DNA of 45,666 nt from contig JAEZCA010000019.1 in the NCBI GenBank assembly GCA_023412665.1, positions 1 through 45,666 of the forward strand, read 5' to 3'. Under the pieces are notes generated by a model. It worked only from the letters and a program-made list of their open reading frames with translations, searched no databases and was not told the DNA's origin. Shown here piece by piece: positions 15,903 to 24,775 of this stretch. Position 1 is the stretch's first letter, and each line of letters begins with the position of its first letter. A program made the position numbers and the translations under genes. This DNA comes from Bacillota bacterium (GTDB lineage Bacteria > Bacillota > Clostridia > Acetivibrionales > DTU013).

Positions 15903-17138
15903 ATGTATAAAAAGGCTTTTACAGTCAGCCTTTCTGTAATTTTATTAGTTTGCTTCTTAATGACTTTGCCTGTTTTCGGACTTTCTGAAGATGTAACAGA
16001 ATACGATACAATTGAGGTCATGAAGATAATGAACAATACTCCGCTTACTGATTTGAAGGCTAAAGGAGCTATACTGATCGACTGCAACACAGGAACCGTA
16101 CTGCTGGAAAAAAACAGCCACGAAAAGCTTCCGTTGGCCAGTGTTACAAAAATCATGTCTATGCTTCTGATAATGGAGTCCATAGATTCAGGCGCTATAT
16201 CGTATGATTCAAAAGTCACTGTGAGCGAGTACTCCTGGGGCTTTGGAGGTTCGCAGGTATGGCTGGAACCAGGTGAAGTATTCACAGTGGATGAAATGCT
16301 GAAGGCTGTCGCCATCCATTCGGCAAACGATGCTACGGTTGCACTGGCGGAGGCTATTGCCGGAAGTGAGGAGGCATTCGTGAGCATGATGAACCAAAAG
16401 GCAAGGGAACTAGGGATGAACGATACCAATTTCCTTGACTGCTCCGGTCTCACAGATGTCGGACACTACAGCAGCGCACATGATATCGCGGTCATGTCCA
16501 GAGAATTGCTCCTTAAGCATCCTGAGATTACAAAGTACACGTCCACCTGGCAGGCCAAGTTCAGGGAAAATGTACCAGGGAAGAAGCCTGTATCGCTTGA
16601 TAATACAAATAAGCTTATAAGGCATTACCAGGGTACGGTGGGATTGAAAACCGGCTATACCGGTGCGGCAGGCCACTGCTTGTCGGCCACTGCTGTCAGG
16701 AATGGTCAGCAACTCATATCAGTCGTTCTTGGGGAGCCGGATTCAAATACCAGGTTTGCCGAGAGCAGAAAGCTGCTGGACTATGGATTTGCAAACTTTG
16801 AGACTGTGATGGTCAACGCAAAGGACGAACCGGTACAGCAGGTTGTTGTGAAAAAAGGAATGCAGCCGGTCACAAATGCAGTATATAAAGACGATGTAAA
16901 ATTATTGCTGAAAAAGGGTGAGAAGGGGAAAATAGAAAGAGTCGCTGTATTGCAGGATAACCTCACCGCACCAGTCAAGTCAGGGCAGAAAATAGGAGAG
17001 GTAATGTTCACTATTTCGGGAAATGAAGTGGGAAAGGCAGATCTGGTGGCATCAAGCGATGTTCAGAAGGTATCCTTCCTGAGGATTATGTATCGACTGA
17101 TGCAGGAGTGGTTCTGTATGGGCAGGGCAGCTACCTGA
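15903..17138 (+). CDS. dacF: D-alanyl-D-alanine carboxypeptidase (DacF type)
   Basis: 411 residues from ATG 15903 (AAGGGG eight bases upstream). The TTG at 15885 is in frame but less likely. It removes the terminal D-alanine of peptidoglycan stem peptides and so lowers cross-linking. The signal peptide MYKKAFTVSLSVILLVCFLMTLPVFG has no lipobox. The penicillin-binding motifs are S80-VTK83, S140-AN and K249-TG. A C-terminal beta-sandwich and an amphipathic end (VSFLRIMYRLMQEWFCMG) match the PBP5 family. In Bacillus dacF precedes the spoIIA operon and is expressed in the forespore. Here a terminator and unrelated genes follow. Confidence 0.92.
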   Translation: MYKKAFTVSLSVILLVCFLMTLPVFGLSEDVTEYDTIEVMKIMNNTPLTDLKAKGAILIDCNTGTVLLEKNSHEKLPLASVTKIMSMLLIMESIDSGAISYDSKVTVSEYSWGFGGSQVWLEPGEVFTVDEMLKAVAIHSANDATVALAEAIAGSEEAFVSMMNQKARELGMNDTNFLDCSGLTDVGHYSSAHDIAVMSRELLLKHPEITKYTSTWQAKFRENVPGKKPVSLDNTNKLIRHYQGTVGLKTGYTGAAGHCLSATAVRNGQQLISVVLGEPDSNTRFAESRKLLDYGFANFETVMVNAKDEPVQQVVVKKGMQPVTNAVYKDDVKLLLKKGEKGKIERVAVLQDNLTAPVKSGQKIGEVMFTISGNEVGKADLVASSDVQKVSFLRIMYRLMQEWFCMGRAAT

Positions 17139-17151
17139 GAATAATATTATC

Positions 17152-17186
17152 AGCCGTTTGAGTTATAATAACTCAACGGCTTTTTT
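17152..17186 (+). terminator. Intrinsic terminator after dacF
   Basis: AGCCGTTTGAGTTA pairs with TAACTCAACGGCT with one unpaired T and a TAA loop, followed by TTTTTT. Confidence 0.88.
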
Positions 17187-17290
17187 GTTTAGTATTTTCT
17201 ATTGAACCATGTGCTATAATTTATTTTATAGTGATGAGAAATGGTGAGGGTGGAGTCGACAGTAAGGACAATTAGAACCAGGGGGAAATT

Positions 17291-18625
17291 ATGAAAATAC
17301 TTGTGCTAAATGGAAGCCCTAAGGGGAAATACAGTATAACACTTCAGACAGTGCTGTATCTGGAAAAACGATTCCCGCAGTGTGAATTCAGAATTCTGCA
17401 CGTCGGACAACACATCAGGAATTATCAGAAGGATATGACAGAGGTGCTTGCAGCTATCGAGCAGGCGGAGCTCCTTCTGTTCTGCTATCCTGTATATACA
17501 TTCATTGCACCATACCAGCTTCATCGTTTTATCGAGCTTATGAAAGAGTCGGGTGTAGATTTAAGTGGGAAATTTGCCTCTCAGCTAACCACATCGAAGC
17601 ATTTTTATGATGTTACAGCTCACAAATATATCGAACAAAACTGCGGAGATTTGAACCTCCGATACATCAGAGGGCTGTCGGCTGACATGGATGATCTGCT
17701 CACCGAGCAGGGACAGAAGGATGCGGCGGCACACTGGAAATTCGTTCTGCACAGTGTGGAGAACGGACTTGCAGAGGAACCTAAATGTGTATCTCCAAAG
17801 CTGCAGCCACCTTATACTGCTTCGCTGGACACTGTTCCCAAATCAGATGGATTCGATACAGTGATCGTAACTAACAAAACAGCTGAAGATGATAGCCTTG
17901 ATGCAATGATCAAAGATTTTCGTTCTGTATATCCATATCGAACGAAGGTTGTGAACATCGCAGAATATCCGTTCTCGGGAGGCTGTCTTGGCTGCTTTAA
18001 CTGTGCTGTCAGCGGGAAATGTATTTACAAGGATAATTTTGACGAGTTTTTAAGAAATGAGATACAGACTGCAGCCGCTATTGTATTTGCTTTCACAATA
18101 AAGGATCACTCCATGGGCGCAAGCTTCAAGCAGTATGACGACCGCCAGTTCTGCAACGGTCACCGTACCGTCACCATGGGAATGCCAATGGCTTATATCG
18201 TCCGGGGTGACTATGAAAACGAATCCAATCTGCAAATGATTGTGGAGGGGCGCTGCGAAGTCGGCGGAAACTTTCTCTGCAGTGTCGCAACCGACAAGGA
18301 CGGTATTATAAGAATGTCACAGAGGCTTTCCTATGCACTCAAGAACAAGCTGACGCTGCCTGCAAATTTTTACGGTGTTGGCGGTATGAAGATTTTTCGT
18401 GATCTCATCTGGCTTATGCGTGGCATGATGAAGGCTGACCATAAATTTTACAAGGCGCACGGCTTGTATGATTTCCCGCAGAAAAAGCACGGTACTGTTC
18501 TAAAAATGAAGCTGGTGGGGGCATTGCTGTCTTCTCCCAATGTCAAATCCAAGCTGGGAAACAAGATGAACGAAGGGATGATCGCACCATATAAGAAGGT
18601 GCTGGATGATATAACAAGGCAATAG
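17291..18625 (+). CDS. Tandem flavodoxin-fold NAD(P)H-dependent oxidoreductase
   Basis: 444 residues, ATG at 17291 behind CAGGGGGAAATT. Two flavodoxin-like domains are fused. The first begins MKILVLNGSPKGKYSITLQT, the FMN-phosphate loop of the NADPH-dependent FMN reductase family, followed by LLFCYPVYTFIAPYQLHRF. The second starts near residue 195 (DTVIVTNKTAEDDSLD) and carries GGCLGCFNCAVSGKCIYKD, the cysteine arrangement of iron-sulfur flavoproteins and multimeric flavodoxins. A C-terminal extension of about 100 residues follows. The substrate is unknown. It uses CGN arginine codons more than the surrounding core genes do and may belong to the acquired block that continues through the ABC transporter. 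Confidence 0.75.
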   Translation: MKILVLNGSPKGKYSITLQTVLYLEKRFPQCEFRILHVGQHIRNYQKDMTEVLAAIEQAELLLFCYPVYTFIAPYQLHRFIELMKESGVDLSGKFASQLTTSKHFYDVTAHKYIEQNCGDLNLRYIRGLSADMDDLLTEQGQKDAAAHWKFVLHSVENGLAEEPKCVSPKLQPPYTASLDTVPKSDGFDTVIVTNKTAEDDSLDAMIKDFRSVYPYRTKVVNIAEYPFSGGCLGCFNCAVSGKCIYKDNFDEFLRNEIQTAAAIVFAFTIKDHSMGASFKQYDDRQFCNGHRTVTMGMPMAYIVRGDYENESNLQMIVEGRCEVGGNFLCSVATDKDGIIRMSQRLSYALKNKLTLPANFYGVGGMKIFRDLIWLMRGMMKADHKFYKAHGLYDFPQKKHGTVLKMKLVGALLSSPNVKSKLGNKMNEGMIAPYKKVLDDITRQ

Positions 18626-18780
18626 ATGGGTCCCCGCCCCACCTAACGCCTTGCTGCATATTCATGTCTGTGCGTCCAATTATAGAAATCGCAAATATCA
18701 ATGTATCGGTATCGTACAAGCAGATTTGTTGATGAAAAGTTGAAAAATGTGAGTTAGAATAGGTATGAGGGGTCGTATAT

Positions 18781-19455
18781 ATGACAAGCAAAATACTTCT
18801 GGTTGATGATGAAGCTGATATAATAAACCTGCTAAGAGACTATTTTGAGATCAACGGATATGAAGTACTGACGGCCATTAATGGGACGGAAGCGCTGAAA
18901 CAGGCGGAAAAGTATCCTGACCTGATCCTGCTGGACATAAACATGCCGGAAATGGATGGGCTGAAGGTTTGTAAGCTGATTCGAAATTCACTTTCCTGCC
19001 CGATTCTGTTTTTATCCGCAAGGGTAGAGGATTACGACAAAATCAGCGGTTTTACTGCCGGCGGAGACGATTATATAGTCAAACCGTTCAGCATTGACGA
19101 GCTTGGCGCACGGGTCTCGGCACATCTTCGCAGGGAAGAGAGGCATCAGACAAAGTCTAAAGTGAAATTTGCCGGTGATCTTGTGATAGATTACACTTCA
19201 AGAACGGTTTGCTGCAAGGACGAGCAGCTTCAATTAGCAAAAAAAGACTTTGATATCATCGAACTTCTTTCTATGAACAGCGGACAGGTTTTCGATAAGG
19301 AACGCATATATGAACGAGTGTGGGGCTGGGACAGCGACGGTGACAGCAGTGTCGTTGCCGAGCATATTCGGCGTATCCGATCAAAGCTGTCTTTGGTAAG
19401 TGCACAAACACATATTGAAACGGTTTGGGGCGTAGGTTATAAATGGGGCGGATAA
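18781..19455 (+). CDS. OmpR-family response regulator
   Basis: 224 residues, ATG at 18781 behind ATGAGGGGTCG. The receiver domain has the acidic pocket LLVDDEAD, the phosphorylated D52 in LLDINMPEMDG, a conserved Ser (FLSAR) and K101 in DYIVKPF. The C-terminal winged helix (FDIIELLSMNSGQVFDKERIYERVWGWDSDGDSSVVAEHIRRIRSKL) is of OmpR/PhoB type. It overlaps the histidine kinase gene by 13 bases and is followed by an ABC exporter, an organisation typical of peptide-antibiotic or envelope-stress sensing modules. It probably activates the exporter genes from the repeats at 20664-20681. Confidence 0.93.
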   Translation: MTSKILLVDDEADIINLLRDYFEINGYEVLTAINGTEALKQAEKYPDLILLDINMPEMDGLKVCKLIRNSLSCPILFLSARVEDYDKISGFTAGGDDYIVKPFSIDELGARVSAHLRREERHQTKSKVKFAGDLVIDYTSRTVCCKDEQLQLAKKDFDIIELLSMNSGQVFDKERIYERVWGWDSDGDSSVVAEHIRRIRSKLSLVSAQTHIETVWGVGYKWGG

Positions 19456-20630
19456 AACGTGTGCTTCATAATTTGTCACTAAAGAAATCATTTGTCCTTT
19501 TTATGCTGATATTTTTGTTGTTGGCCGCGGGACTTAGTTCTGTCACCATTAACCTGGCGAGCCATATGAAGAATCAAATCAGTCTTTCATATGCAGACCC
19601 TGAAAATCAATATACGCTGAACAACAGCAGGGGAAATATAACAGTTCTTTTATCTGATGCGGACTATACTCAAAAAGATAAAACAGTCATCAATATTTGC
19701 ACATATATCGAAATATGGTCCATACCCATTTACTTTGGACTTTGCGTAGTGCTTTCCTCGTTGCTGTTTTACCATAATAAGCTGAAAAGGCCTATTGAAC
19801 TGCTTGGTGAAGCATCTGAAAAAATAGCATCGAGTGATTTGGATTTTCATATTTCCTATGACAGTGAAGATGAAATGGGAAAACTCTGTACCTCATTTGA
19901 AACCATGCGCGAGGCGCTCGAAGAAAACAACCGGGCCATGTGGCGTACCGTGGAGGAGCGAAAAAGGCTGAACGCCGCATTTTCTCATGACCTTCGTACA
20001 CCGCTCACGGTGCTCCGCGGATATGCTGATTTTCTAAAAAACTACCTGCCTCAGGGTAAAGTAAATGAAGAAAAATTAATGTCCACTGTATCCACGATGT
20101 CGGTCCATATCGCCAGATTGGAAGATTATGCACGCCTAATGAGTGAGGTACAAAAGCTAGAGGATATCACAGCGGAATTGCAGGAGATTGAGACCGGGAT
20201 CTTGTTTGAGCAGCTTCAAATGACTTCTGAAATGCTGGTCAAAAACTCTGGAATAGAGCTCGTTTTCATAAACGATGTTAAGGAAACTATTTTACACTTG
20301 GACGAATCCATCGTTACACGAGTATACGAGAACTTAATAGAAAATGCCAAACGGTATGCAAAAAGCAGGATCACAATCTGGTATAGTTATTCAGAAGGGA
20401 AGTTCTGCATCATTGTCTCAGATGACGGGAATGGGTTTTCTGATGAGGACCTGGAGCAGGTAACAAAGCCATACTACAGAGATAAGACAGGAGCAGGCGA
20501 GCTACATTTCGGACTCGGACTATATATTTGCAAAGTGTTGTGTGAGAAGCACGGGGGGAATATTTCTGCTGCGAATGATAAGGATGGCGGAGCCAAAGTA
20601 ACTGCAAGTTTCTGTGGGATCAAGGAATAA
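19443..20630 (+). CDS. Sensor histidine kinase
   Basis: 395 residues, ATG at 19443 inside the regulator gene. Two membrane helices (about residues 16-38 and 93-112) flank an extracellular loop of about 55 residues. A HAMP domain follows (KRPIELLGEASEKIASSDLDF), then the dimerisation domain with H182 in AAFSHDLRTPLTVLRGYADFL and an ATPase domain with ENLIENAKRY, IIVSDDGNGFSDEDL and FGLGLYICK. It phosphorylates the adjacent regulator. The loop is longer than in BceS-type kinases, which have almost none, so the signal may be sensed directly rather than through the transporter. Confidence 0.93.
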   Translation: MGRIKRVLHNLSLKKSFVLFMLIFLLLAAGLSSVTINLASHMKNQISLSYADPENQYTLNNSRGNITVLLSDADYTQKDKTVINICTYIEIWSIPIYFGLCVVLSSLLFYHNKLKRPIELLGEASEKIASSDLDFHISYDSEDEMGKLCTSFETMREALEENNRAMWRTVEERKRLNAAFSHDLRTPLTVLRGYADFLKNYLPQGKVNEEKLMSTVSTMSVHIARLEDYARLMSEVQKLEDITAELQEIETGILFEQLQMTSEMLVKNSGIELVFINDVKETILHLDESIVTRVYENLIENAKRYAKSRITIWYSYSEGKFCIIVSDDGNGFSDEDLEQVTKPYYRDKTGAGELHFGLGLYICKVLCEKHGGNISAANDKDGGAKVTASFCGIKE

Positions 20631-20663
20631 TTTCGATGTTGATAAAAAATTGTAATTTGAATT

Positions 20664-20681
20664 TTATACTCTTCTTATACT
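20664..20681 (+). promoter_or_regulatory. Tandem TTATACT repeats, candidate response-regulator site
   Basis: TTATACT occurs at 20664-20670 and again at 20675-20681, a period of 11 bases, about one helical turn. OmpR-family regulators commonly bind such direct repeats. The pair lies 20 bases ahead of the ABC ATPase gene, close to its AAGGAG site, so it could also include the promoter -10 region. Confidence 0.45.
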
Positions 20682-20701
20682 TAAAATAAGGAGAGTTTTT
20701 T

Positions 20702-21403
20702 ATGCAATCTAAAGAAAGAGAATTATTTGAAAAAGAAGAAATCATTCTGAGAACGAGAGGCTTGAAAAAGTATTACGGCTCCGGTCCAAATCTTGTGAAA
20801 GCGCTGGATGGTGTCGATCTGTCGGTCAGCAAAGGAGAATTTGTGGCGATCGTCGGAACATCCGGCAGCGGGAAATCCACCCTGCTGCATATGCTTGGCG
20901 GACTTGATACTCCGTCTGACGGCAGTGTGACCATAAGAGAAAATGAATTGTCAAAATTGAAGGATGAGCAACTCACTGTTTTTCGTCGAAGAAGTATAGG
21001 CTTCATTTTCCAAAATTACAACCTGGTGCCGATCCTTAATGTCTACGAAAATATCGTTCTGCCTGTTGAGCTTGATGGCAAACCGGCAGAAAAAGCATAT
21101 CTGGACAAAATTATAAATATGCTGGGGCTTTCAGAAAAGCTGGACAACCTACCAAACAACCTTTCCGGAGGTCAGCAACAGCGTGTCGCGATTGCCAGAG
21201 CGCTTGCCGCCAAGCCGGATATCATTCTTGCCGACGAGCCCACGGGGAATCTTGACAGCCGGACCAGCGGGGACGTGATGAGGCTTCTTAAATCCACGAG
21301 CAGGGAATTTGACCAGACACTCATTATGATCACGCACAATATGGAAATAGCGCAGCTTGCAGACCGGGTCGTCCGAATCGAAGACGGCAGGATCGTAGCG
21401 TGA
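20702..21403 (+). CDS. ABC transporter ATPase, MacB/LolD family
   Basis: 233 residues, ATG behind AATAAGGAGAGTTTTTT. All nucleotide-binding motifs are present: Walker A GTSGSGKST (52-60), Q-loop FIFQNYNLVP, signature NLSGGQQQRVAIARAL, Walker B IILADEPTGNLD and the H-loop histidine in MITHNME. The NYNLVP Q-loop and DEPTGNLDS stretch are those of the MacB/LolD/BceA group that powers mechanotransmission or peptide export with FtsX-type permeases. Its stop overlaps a possible GTG start of the permease. It probably handles antimicrobial peptides or envelope lipids; the substrate is not visible. Confidence 0.93.
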   Translation: MQSKERELFEKEEIILRTRGLKKYYGSGPNLVKALDGVDLSVSKGEFVAIVGTSGSGKSTLLHMLGGLDTPSDGSVTIRENELSKLKDEQLTVFRRRSIGFIFQNYNLVPILNVYENIVLPVELDGKPAEKAYLDKIINMLGLSEKLDNLPNNLSGGQQQRVAIARALAAKPDIILADEPTGNLDSRTSGDVMRLLKSTSREFDQTLIMITHNMEIAQLADRVVRIEDGRIVA

Positions 21404-21417
21404 AGGGGGTGAGGGAA

Positions 21418-23889
21418 TTGGTCAGAAAATTATGCGGTCGTATTACTGCGGCCAACCGAAATCGTAACATGTATATTATTGCGGCTATTACGCTGACAAC
21501 TATGCTCATCACTTCTGTATTCAGTATTGGAATGAGCTATATCAAATCATCGGAAATGCAGCAGATACGTCTGATGGGAACAACGGCGCATGTAGCCGTA
21601 CCATATCCGACTGATGAACAGATACAAAAGCTGAAGACGTTGTCATATGTCAAAACTGTCGGACTTCAACAAAATGTTGCGCTGATCGATATCACGCCCG
21701 AAATGGGGAACATGTCACTCAGCCTGCACTGGTATGACAAAACTGAATGGGAAAAGCTGCGAATGCCGGCTTTCTCCGACATCACAGGCAGATACCCCGA
21801 AAAATATAATGAAGTCATGGTACCGCGCTGGATACTCAAAAATATGGGAATCGACGAACCGCAGCTTGGTATGAGTATCCCGCTGGGTTACTATTCGGGT
21901 GATGACAGAATCACTAAGGAAAATGATACCTTTGTGCTTTCGGGCTACTGTACGGAGTATTACTATATTCGTTCGGGCAACATCGGATCGATATATGTAT
22001 CGGAGGAATTTGCCCAAAAGAGTGGCAGGTCTGTTCGATTGGATGGAGCTGCGTCTGTGGCTTATCAGGACAACAGGAATATTGAACGGTATAATGAGCA
22101 GCTTGAGCAGGACCTGTCACTTAATGAAGAACAGAAGATAAAAACCGTTCCAATGTATGAAATAGGCAGGTCAGATGGAATAGCTACTATTATAGCTTTT
22201 GCAGCCATCATCTTCTTCTTGATGTTAACAGGATATTTACTGATATATAACGTCTTTTACATTTCTGTTTCAAAGGATATTCGTTTTTATGGGCTTTTAA
22301 AGACTATCGGTACCTCTCCTCGCCAGTTGAAAAGGATCGTCACAGGTCAGGCACTTCGCCTTTCTTCAGTTGGGATACCACTTGGACTTGGCATTGGAGC
22401 AATTCTCTCCTTCGCTGCTGTCCCCATGGCGCTTAGCTTGTTTTCACTTAATACAGGTGCTGAAATATCATTCAGCCCTTTGATCTTTATCGGCGCAGCA
22501 TTTTTTGCACTGATGACAACCATGATCGGCGCCGCCAAATCTGCACGGATCGCAGCAAAAATCTCACCAGTTGAAGCACTTCGCTTTACGGGAGCAGACA
22601 CAAGAGGCAAAAGCAAGCGTACAACGGGCGGTGGAAAGCCGTTTCGTATGGCATGGCGCAACATGTTCCGAAACCGCAAACGTGCAGTCGTCGTTCTGCT
22701 ATCCTTGTTTCTGGGAATTTCAGCTTTTATGACAACGACAACATTGATTGCAGGCATGGATACGGATAACTATGTAGCATCTTATGTTCAAAGTGATTTT
22801 ATATTGGAAAACAATACGCTGGACGCCATTGGGAATGCTATGGGAAAGCCTGTAAAGCAAAAGTTCGGCGACTCGTTTCTTGCGCAGCTCAGAGATATAG
22901 ACGGTATTACTGAACTGCGTACCACAACCATGGAAAAGATGAGTATGACATACGACGCTGAACAATTTTCAAAACATATGGACTGGTTCTGTGAAAGACT
23001 GGACATTAAGGTTGAGATGACTGAACAGCAGATACAAAGCAACTTTTGGGGGTACATCATCGGCATTGATTCAAGATATGTCGAAGAATTCAACAGGAAA
23101 GGTGGAGCTCAGATCGATATTGACTCTTTCAAACGTGGTGACACAGTACTTATTGGAACTAACGATCCTGCGATTTATTCCGATGTAAATGAGATGGACA
23201 TTGTAGTCACATTGTCAGGCGCACGTTCTAAATTTGCCTTAGGCGGCTTTGTTCCATTCGGATTCCAGTATAAGGGAGGCGGGATGGCGCCAAATATCTA
23301 CGTATCCGAAGAAATGCTTGAAAGACTGGTGCCTGAACCGAAAATCTACAAAGTGAACATGAACGCAGAGGATGTACTTGAGGAGAAGGCGTTGGAAATA
23401 ATAAAAAGGCTTACTGAGGAGGATTATGAAATTTCAAGAACTTCCAGGCTGGAGCAGCAGGAGGCGATGTCTGATGCGAAACGGATGATGTATATTTTAG
23501 GCGGAGGTATCGCTATAGTACTGGCATTTATCGGCATTTTGAACTTTATCAATGTGATGGCAACCAGTATCACGGCCAGAAGAGTAGAAATCGCCATGTT
23601 GGAGAGTGTCGGTATGACAAAACGGCAGATACGCCGGATGCTCATGTTGGAGGGACTGGGTTATGCCGGTGTTACAACGTTTTTAATCGGAACGCTGGGT
23701 ATCGTTATAACCTACGGAATATTTGAATTGTTCAGGCAACAGGCTGATTATGCAGTTTTCTCCATCCCTCTTTTGCAGATGCTGAGTGCTGCAGCTTTGG
23801 TGTTTACCGTGTGCGCCATAGTTCCTGTACAGGCATACAGGTCTTCCAGCTGTGACAGCATTGTCGAAAGGCTTCGTGAATCGGAATGA
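21418..23889 (+). CDS. ABC transporter permease with two FtsX-like domains
   Basis: 823 residues if started at TTG 21418, nine bases after AAGGGGG. GTG 21400, overlapping the ATPase stop, is the alternative. An N-terminal helix (MYIIAAITLTTMLITSVFSIGMSYI) precedes a large extracytoplasmic domain. FtsX-like helical blocks follow at about residues 255-390 (FLMLTGYLLIYNVFYISVSKDIRFYGLLKTIG nearby) and at the C terminus (IVLAFIGILNFINVMA... ALVFTVCAIVPVQAYRS), with a second extracellular domain between them. This is the MacB/YknZ-related layout of large Firmicute permeases. Arginine codons are mostly CGC/CGT, unlike neighbouring core genes. Confidence 0.9.
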   Translation: MVRKLCGRITAANRNRNMYIIAAITLTTMLITSVFSIGMSYIKSSEMQQIRLMGTTAHVAVPYPTDEQIQKLKTLSYVKTVGLQQNVALIDITPEMGNMSLSLHWYDKTEWEKLRMPAFSDITGRYPEKYNEVMVPRWILKNMGIDEPQLGMSIPLGYYSGDDRITKENDTFVLSGYCTEYYYIRSGNIGSIYVSEEFAQKSGRSVRLDGAASVAYQDNRNIERYNEQLEQDLSLNEEQKIKTVPMYEIGRSDGIATIIAFAAIIFFLMLTGYLLIYNVFYISVSKDIRFYGLLKTIGTSPRQLKRIVTGQALRLSSVGIPLGLGIGAILSFAAVPMALSLFSLNTGAEISFSPLIFIGAAFFALMTTMIGAAKSARIAAKISPVEALRFTGADTRGKSKRTTGGGKPFRMAWRNMFRNRKRAVVVLLSLFLGISAFMTTTTLIAGMDTDNYVASYVQSDFILENNTLDAIGNAMGKPVKQKFGDSFLAQLRDIDGITELRTTTMEKMSMTYDAEQFSKHMDWFCERLDIKVEMTEQQIQSNFWGYIIGIDSRYVEEFNRKGGAQIDIDSFKRGDTVLIGTNDPAIYSDVNEMDIVVTLSGARSKFALGGFVPFGFQYKGGGMAPNIYVSEEMLERLVPEPKIYKVNMNAEDVLEEKALEIIKRLTEEDYEISRTSRLEQQEAMSDAKRMMYILGGGIAIVLAFIGILNFINVMATSITARRVEIAMLESVGMTKRQIRRMLMLEGLGYAGVTTFLIGTLGIVITYGIFELFRQQADYAVFSIPLLQMLSAAALVFTVCAIVPVQAYRSSSCDSIVERLRESE

Positions 23890-23980
23890 CTTTATGAAAT
23901 ATGCAGATTTTTTACTGATCATTTGGTAAAATAATATGAGAGTGATTCAATAAAGTAACAAACAGAGGATGGAGTTTGAT

Positions 23981-24688
23981 ATGGGAGACAGATTGCTGCT
24001 TTTATTATATGCTATACCTGCAATACTTATATCATTGAGTTTTCATGAGCTGTCCCATGCGTATGTGTCATACAGACAAGGTGACCCTACGGCAAAAAGG
24101 CTTGGAAGACTTACATTAAACCCTTTGAAGCATCTTGATCCGATAGGAACTCTGATGCTTGTGGTATCAATGTTCAGCGGCTTTGGCTTCGGGTGGGCGA
24201 AACCTGTTCCTATCGACCCTTCCTATTATAAGAATCATAAACGAGGGACTGTGCTGGTGAGTATTGCAGGACCTTTGTCAAATCTGCTGCTGGCATTCAT
24301 ATTCTCCTTTCCTATGGCTTTGATCGCTATGGATAACGGAATAACCATAAATGAGATATTCAATAGCACCTATGGGATATATGGAAACGGTTTTTCATTT
24401 CAGTCGATATTGTTCAATGTCTGCAGGTTTTTCTATATTATGAATATAGGCCTGGCCATATTCAACATATTGCCGATACCGCCTCTGGACGGTTCCAAGA
24501 TACTTACGGCAATATTGCCGGCTAAAACATATTTTGGAATTATGCGCTATGAAAGGTATATAGGGATGGCTTTTCTGGCATTGATGGTAATCAGGCCAGG
24601 AGTTTTGTCTACATTGCTTTGGCCTTTGAGACTGGGGGCTGAAACTGTATTCAGGTTCCTTGCAAAACCAATACTGAGCCTCTTTTAA
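23981..24688 (+). CDS. Site-2 protease family zinc metalloprotease (M50)
   Basis: 235 residues from ATG 23981, with GGATGGAG seven bases upstream. ATG 23969 is in frame, but its only purine-rich stretch is too close. The metal-binding HELSH (HExxH) lies in the first membrane helix (LISLSFHELSHAYVSYRQGDPTAKRLGRLTLNPLKHLDPIGTL). The third ligand region NILPIPPLDGSKIL lies in a later helix. This is the compact YwhC-like branch of the family without PDZ domains. Members cut within the membrane, but the substrate here is unknown. It is followed by the trpS promoter. Confidence 0.9.
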   Translation: MGDRLLLLLYAIPAILISLSFHELSHAYVSYRQGDPTAKRLGRLTLNPLKHLDPIGTLMLVVSMFSGFGFGWAKPVPIDPSYYKNHKRGTVLVSIAGPLSNLLLAFIFSFPMALIAMDNGITINEIFNSTYGIYGNGFSFQSILFNVCRFFYIMNIGLAIFNILPIPPLDGSKILTAILPAKTYFGIMRYERYIGMAFLALMVIRPGVLSTLLWPLRLGAETVFRFLAKPILSLF

Positions 24689-24698
24689 AGGGATATAC

Positions 24699-24727
24699 TT
24701 GACACACGGTGGTACTGAATTTACAAT
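24699..24727 (+). promoter_or_regulatory. Near-consensus sigma-A promoter of trpS
   Basis: TTGACA (24699-24704), 17-base spacer, TACAAT (24722-24727). Transcription would begin near 24734. That rules out the in-frame ATG at 24728 as a trpS start and leaves a leader of about 40 bases, too short for a T-box. Confidence 0.8.
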
Positions 24728-24775
24728 ATGAATAAGTTAGCAATCAACGCTGGTTTACCGGAAAGAGAGGAACAA

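Noticed and set aside
24705..24721. GGTGGTACTG resembling the T-box core GGGTGGTACCG upstream of trpS
   Set aside because: It lies in the 17-base spacer of a near-consensus promoter and would not be transcribed. There is no specifier stem-loop or terminator after it.
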